Source: Tropicibacter sp. Alg240-R139
GTDB lineage: Bacteria; Pseudomonadota; Alphaproteobacteria; Rhodobacterales; Rhodobacteraceae
Direction of reading: 5' to 3'
DNA: 64,000 bases
Assembly: GCF_900537075.1 (NCBI RefSeq)
Contig: NZ_UNRA01000002.1
Location: forward strand, 607,249-671,248
Shown: positions 60,857 through 64,000 of the stretch, piece by piece
Numbering within the stretch: the first letter of the stretch is position 1
How the letters are laid out: each line of letters opens with the position of its first letter
Program-made: the position numbers and the translations under genes
Notes under the pieces: model-generated
The model's database searches: none
Told to the model about the DNA's origin: nothing
The model's input: the letters and a program-made list of their open reading frames with translations, nothing else

Positions 60857-62415
60857 TTCTGTCCCCCATGCAAAACGGCGTCGATGTAGATCGAAGGTTC
60901 ATATAGCTGAGCCGCTGTCTCTGCCGAAAACTCTAGCACAGGGCCTGCGAAAACAGTGAGTAGAACCAACAAGGCTACCAACCCAAAAACAGCCGTGAAT
61001 GCCACGCCCGGGTTTGGTTCCGGGGCAGGTTCCTTTGCGTGCTCGTCTTCGGTTCCTTCGACTTCGACCTCGGGTTCGGGCGTGTCGATGAAGTCGGGAT
61101 CGTGGCTACGCCAGAAAATGATAGAACCTGAACGGGCGAACCCAACAATGGTGATAAACGAACTGATCAGGATCACGGCCCAGATCATCCCGAAATCGGT
61201 GCTTTGACGCGCCGCATCCATGACCAGCAGCTTGCCGACAAACCCTGACAGCGGCGGCATTCCGGCCATGGCAATGCCCCCCACAAAGAACAACCCGGCA
61301 ATCAGACCGGCCTGCGGCATCGGGCTGTGCGAGCGGATTCGGATGCCACGCCGCTCGCGTACCTGATCCGCCACCAGGAACAGCAGCGCCGTCGCAATGG
61401 TCGAGTGGATCATGTAATAGATCGCTGCCTCGGTACCGGTCGGGGTGAAAAGCGCGATGGAAATCAGCAGTGTTCCCATGGAAGCAATGGCGCCAAAAGC
61501 GATCATCCGGTTGATGATCTTGGTGCCCAGAATGCCGATAGATCCCACCGCCAGCGTCAGCATCGCGGCCGGTAGCAGCCAATCACCAACCAAACCAGCG
61601 GTTGCTTCAACGTCGGGACCGAAGACCAGCGTGTAGATGCGCAGGATCGAATAGGCGCCAACCTTGGTCATGATCGCAAACAACGCCGAGACCGGAAGGG
61701 GTGCGTTGGCGTAGCTTGTGGGCAGCCAGAAATGCAGCGGCAGGACAGCGGCCTTGACGCAGAACACCAGCAACAGAAGCACGGCGCCGACCCGGAGAAG
61801 GGCAGTGTCATCCGGCGACATCTCGGCCACACGCACGGCCAGATCGGCCATATTCAGTGTACCAGTCACCGCATAAAGCGTGCCAAGGGCAAACAGGAAC
61901 AAGGTCGATCCCAGCAGGTTATAGACCACGTATTGCACGCCCGCCCGCAGGCGACGCGGGCCTCCGCCGTGGATCATCAGGCCGTAGGACGCGATCAGCA
62001 GAACCTCGAAGAACACAAATAGGTTAAAGGCATCACCAGTTAGGAAGGCGCCACAAACACCCATCAACTGAAACTGAAGCAGCGCGTGGAAATGGCGTCC
62101 CCGGTTGTCCCAGCCCGAGCCAATGGAATAGAGCACCACCGCCATCGCCAGCATCGCCGTCAGCAGTACCATCAGGGCAGACAGTCGATCCAGCACCATG
62201 ACAATGCCAAAAGGCGCGGGCCAATCACCCAACTCATAGACGTAAACTTGCCCATTCAACGTCATGCCGAGCAGCGCAAGGGCGATACCCAGCAAAGCCA
62301 CAGTGCCCGCAACCGAAAAGATCCGCTGCAAGCTCAGGTGGTGACGCAGGACCATGATGATAAACGGTGCCAGAACCGCTGGCAGCACGATCGGGGCGAC
62401 AATCAGGTGGTTCAT
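60853..62415 (-). CDS. mrpD: Na+/H+ antiporter subunit D
   Basis: A 520-residue NuoN/M-like proton-pumping membrane subunit with about fourteen helices; conserved charged residues occur in FEVLLIASYGLM and FCVKAAVLPLHFWLPTSYAN (Lys and His in membrane). A hydrophilic Glu/Pro-rich loop lies near the C-terminus (about 440-470). It overlaps mrpC and mrpE by 4 bp. Confidence 0.94.
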   Translation of the reverse strand: MNHLIVAPIVLPAVLAPFIIMVLRHHLSLQRIFSVAGTVALLGIALALLGMTLNGQVYVYELGDWPAPFGIVMVLDRLSALMVLLTAMLAMAVVLYSIGSGWDNRGRHFHALLQFQLMGVCGAFLTGDAFNLFVFFEVLLIASYGLMIHGGGPRRLRAGVQYVVYNLLGSTLFLFALGTLYAVTGTLNMADLAVRVAEMSPDDTALLRVGAVLLLLVFCVKAAVLPLHFWLPTSYANAPLPVSALFAIMTKVGAYSILRIYTLVFGPDVEATAGLVGDWLLPAAMLTLAVGSIGILGTKIINRMIAFGAIASMGTLLISIALFTPTGTEAAIYYMIHSTIATALLFLVADQVRERRGIRIRSHSPMPQAGLIAGLFFVGGIAMAGMPPLSGFVGKLLVMDAARQSTDFGMIWAVILISSFITIVGFARSGSIIFWRSHDPDFIDTPEPEVEVEGTEDEHAKEPAPEPNPGVAFTAVFGLVALLVLLTVFAGPVLEFSAETAAQLYEPSIYIDAVLHGGQK

Positions 62416-62756
62416 ACGTCGTCCCCCGTATTCTCGGACATGTCGATGCGGTCATCCTGCGATGACAAATAGGCACTGAGCGCAATCATCACGACAACGG
62501 CTGTCATCCCGAACGAGATCACGATGGCCGTCAGAACCAAAGCCTGCGGCAGCGGATCGGAATAGGGCACGTCGGCGTATTTGTTCAACACTGGTGGTGC
62601 GTTCAGCGCCAGCCGTCCGGTCGCGAACAGAAAGACGTTCACCGCATAAGACAGCAGCGAAATGCCAACGATCACCGGGAAAGTGCGCCGTCGCAGTATC
62701 AAATACACGCCAGCAGCGGTCAGCATGCCTACGGCGGTGGCCAGAAGGATTTCCAT
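62412..62756 (-). CDS. mrpC: Na+/H+ antiporter subunit C
   Basis: A 114-residue NuoK-like subunit with three helices (LLATAVGMLTAAGVYLILRR, then VIVGISLLSYAVNVFLFATG and ALVLTAIVISFGMTAVVVMI with the conserved TAIVI). It starts 1 bp after the mrpAB stop and overlaps mrpD by 4 bp. Confidence 0.93.
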   Translation of the reverse strand: MEILLATAVGMLTAAGVYLILRRRTFPVIVGISLLSYAVNVFLFATGRLALNAPPVLNKYADVPYSDPLPQALVLTAIVISFGMTAVVVMIALSAYLSSQDDRIDMSENTGDDV

Positions 62757-62757
62757 C

Positions 62758-64000
62758 TCAGACCTCCTTCTTTTCGTCGATTTCGTCGTCGTCGCGCGCG
62801 GGGTTGATGTCCATCGCGTGTTCTGATGCAATCCCGGGCTGCCAGGCAAAGCGCGACAGGCTTTCCAAGGCCAGCATCACCGCGCCCACAACGGCCAGGA
62901 ACACGCCCAGGTCAAAGCCCATGGCTGTGGCCCATTCGAACTCTTCCAATGGTGGCCAGTGGATGTAGCCGAATGCGCTGGTCAGGAAGGGTTTGCCGTT
63001 CAGCCAGGCTCCCATTCCGGTGATGGCTGCGATCAACACGCCCGAGCCGATTATGCCGTGATAGAATACTTTCTGCCGCTCGGCCGCCCAACTGAACCCG
63101 CTGGCCATGTACTGCATGATAAAGGCAATCGCCGCGATCAGGCCGGCGATAAAGCCGCCTCCGGGCAGGTTGTGTCCGCGGAAGAAGATATAGGCCGCAA
63201 CCATCAGCGCAATTGGCATCATCACGCGTGTGACCACCACCATCATCAGCGGATGCGCGTCGCCCGATTGCGGCATGTCCGGTTTGCGGTTGAGCAGATG
63301 TGCCCGCACACGGGTGCCGAGCACGGCCTCGGTCAGGGCATAGATCACCAGTGCCGCGATCCCCAAAACGATGATTTCACCAAATGTATCAAAGCCCCGG
63401 AAGTCCACCAGGATCACGTTGACAACATTGGTGCCGCCGCCACCTTTGTACGAATTTGCCAGGTGGAACTCGGAAATCGACGGAAAGGCAAAGTCACGCA
63501 TCATCAGCGCGTAGATCAGCCCGCCGACACCCAAACCGGAAATGCCTGCGATAATGACATCGCGGAACCGTCGTTCGTTCGTCGTCTCCCAAGGAGTTTC
63601 CTTGGGCATAAAGTTCAGCGCCAGCAACAGCAAGATGATCGTCACCACCTCGACCGAGATCTGGGTCAGCGCCAGGTCTGGCGCGGACAGGTAGTTGAAC
63701 CCGATTGAAATGATCAGACCCACGACACCCACCAAGACCAGCGAGACAAAGCGGTTGTGGTGGAACACCACCAGACAGATCGTGGCACCCATCAGACAGA
63801 TCCAGCCGATGATTGGCATGATCCCGGGTTCGATCCCGATGCGTGTCGGGACAGAATCCGTGCCCGTGTAATAGGCATAGCCCGCCAGCGAGACGACAAA
63901 GACGACAAAGATCGCCGAATACCGCGCCATTGACCGATTGTGCAGCCCTTCGGTGATTTTGCGGCTCAGCGCTGTCATGCCCCCGATGATGGCGTCAAAA
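62758..64000 (-). CDS. mrpA: Fused Na+/H+ antiporter subunit A/B, 5' part missing
   Basis: The frame stays open to the window edge. The ATG at 63978 is internal, because the reading continues upstream as FDAIIGG, typical of the MrpA C-terminal linker. The visible 414 residues hold the end of MrpA (helices with IIGWICLMGATICLVVFHHN, then LALTQISVEVVTIILLLLAL, the NuoJ-like domain) and then MrpB (MMPIALMVAAYIFFRGHNLP, then GGGFIAGLIAAIAF). An A/B fusion is the form known in rhizobia (PhaAB) and roseobacters. It is the first gene of the operon; its promoter lies outside. Confidence 0.92.
   Translation of the reverse strand, partial: FDAIIGGMTALSRKITEGLHNRSMARYSAIFVVFVVSLAGYAYYTGTDSVPTRIGIEPGIMPIIGWICLMGATICLVVFHHNRFVSLVLVGVVGLIISIGFNYLSAPDLALTQISVEVVTIILLLLALNFMPKETPWETTNERRFRDVIIAGISGLGVGGLIYALMMRDFAFPSISEFHLANSYKGGGGTNVVNVILVDFRGFDTFGEIIVLGIAALVIYALTEAVLGTRVRAHLLNRKPDMPQSGDAHPLMMVVVTRVMMPIALMVAAYIFFRGHNLPGGGFIAGLIAAIAFIMQYMASGFSWAAERQKVFYHGIIGSGVLIAAITGMGAWLNGKPFLTSAFGYIHWPPLEEFEWATAMGFDLGVFLAVVGAVMLALESLSRFAWQPGIASEHAMDINPARDDDEIDEKKEV

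Overview
The window looks like a chromosomal segment from a marine alphaproteobacterium of the Rhodobacteraceae (Roseobacter group, Ruegeria-like). This is an inference from gene content and style: high-GC coding DNA, PrpE and a MaeB-type malic enzyme, a fused MrpA/B Na+/H+ antiporter, an NADH-dehydrogenase-like/SelD fusion beside mnmH, many short ATGA-overlapping operons, and small roseobacter-type hypothetical proteins. No plasmid, phage, insertion sequence or CRISPR array was recognised. Both ends cut genes: a PhyH-type dioxygenase on the left and mrpAB on the right.

Layout. 1-12 kb: PhyH dioxygenase with a divergent LysR regulator; Lrp regulator divergent from an ornithine-type decarboxylase; orphan CoxL-like molybdoenzyme overlapping a DUF2235 hydrolase; thioesterase; metF with divergent metR; MDR oxidoreductase; suhB. 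12-21 kb: GFA protein, rhomboid protease, TPR protein, tRNA-Leu(UAA), rhodanese, alpha/beta hydrolase, then a TetR-pspA-yiaAB envelope-stress cluster with four identical-type operators, glyA and nadK. 21-30 kb: acyl-CoA synthetase, amidase, prpE, maeB, cupin protein. 30-40 kb: a five-gene nucleoside salvage operon (cdd-deoA-deoB-add-upp), SPOR protein, degenerate M48-like membrane protein, EamA exporter, sulfotransferase, Hint protein. 40-50 kb: beta-oxidation genes (fadB-like, thiolase, GST, acyl-CoA dehydrogenase) with two MerR regulators, two PaaI thioesterases and a MATE exporter. 50-64 kb: arsC-pyrD-DUF1330-DUF952 operon, 5'-nucleotidase, SRAP protein, a frameshifted MarR pseudogene, mnmH and fused selD (tRNA selenouridine pathway), and the mrp antiporter operon.

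The most unusual signal is not a gene. At least seven intergenic loci carry copies of a modular, structured repeat. It has a 53-nt module A (three copies), a long palindrome, and a 50-nt module B (four gap-free copies) whose internal 8-bp stem shows compensatory base changes under GNNA-type loops. A related second form of B occurs twice. Every copy lies at a gene's 3' end, five of the seven between convergent genes, and none in a divergent promoter region. Other notable signals are TGAAC-N3-GTTCA operators around tetR/pspA, TTTGCAAA sites upstream of prpE, a perfect 11-bp inverted repeat abutting the LysR start, a hairpin that would hide the decarboxylase ribosome-binding site, and a MarR pseudogene recoverable only by joining frames.
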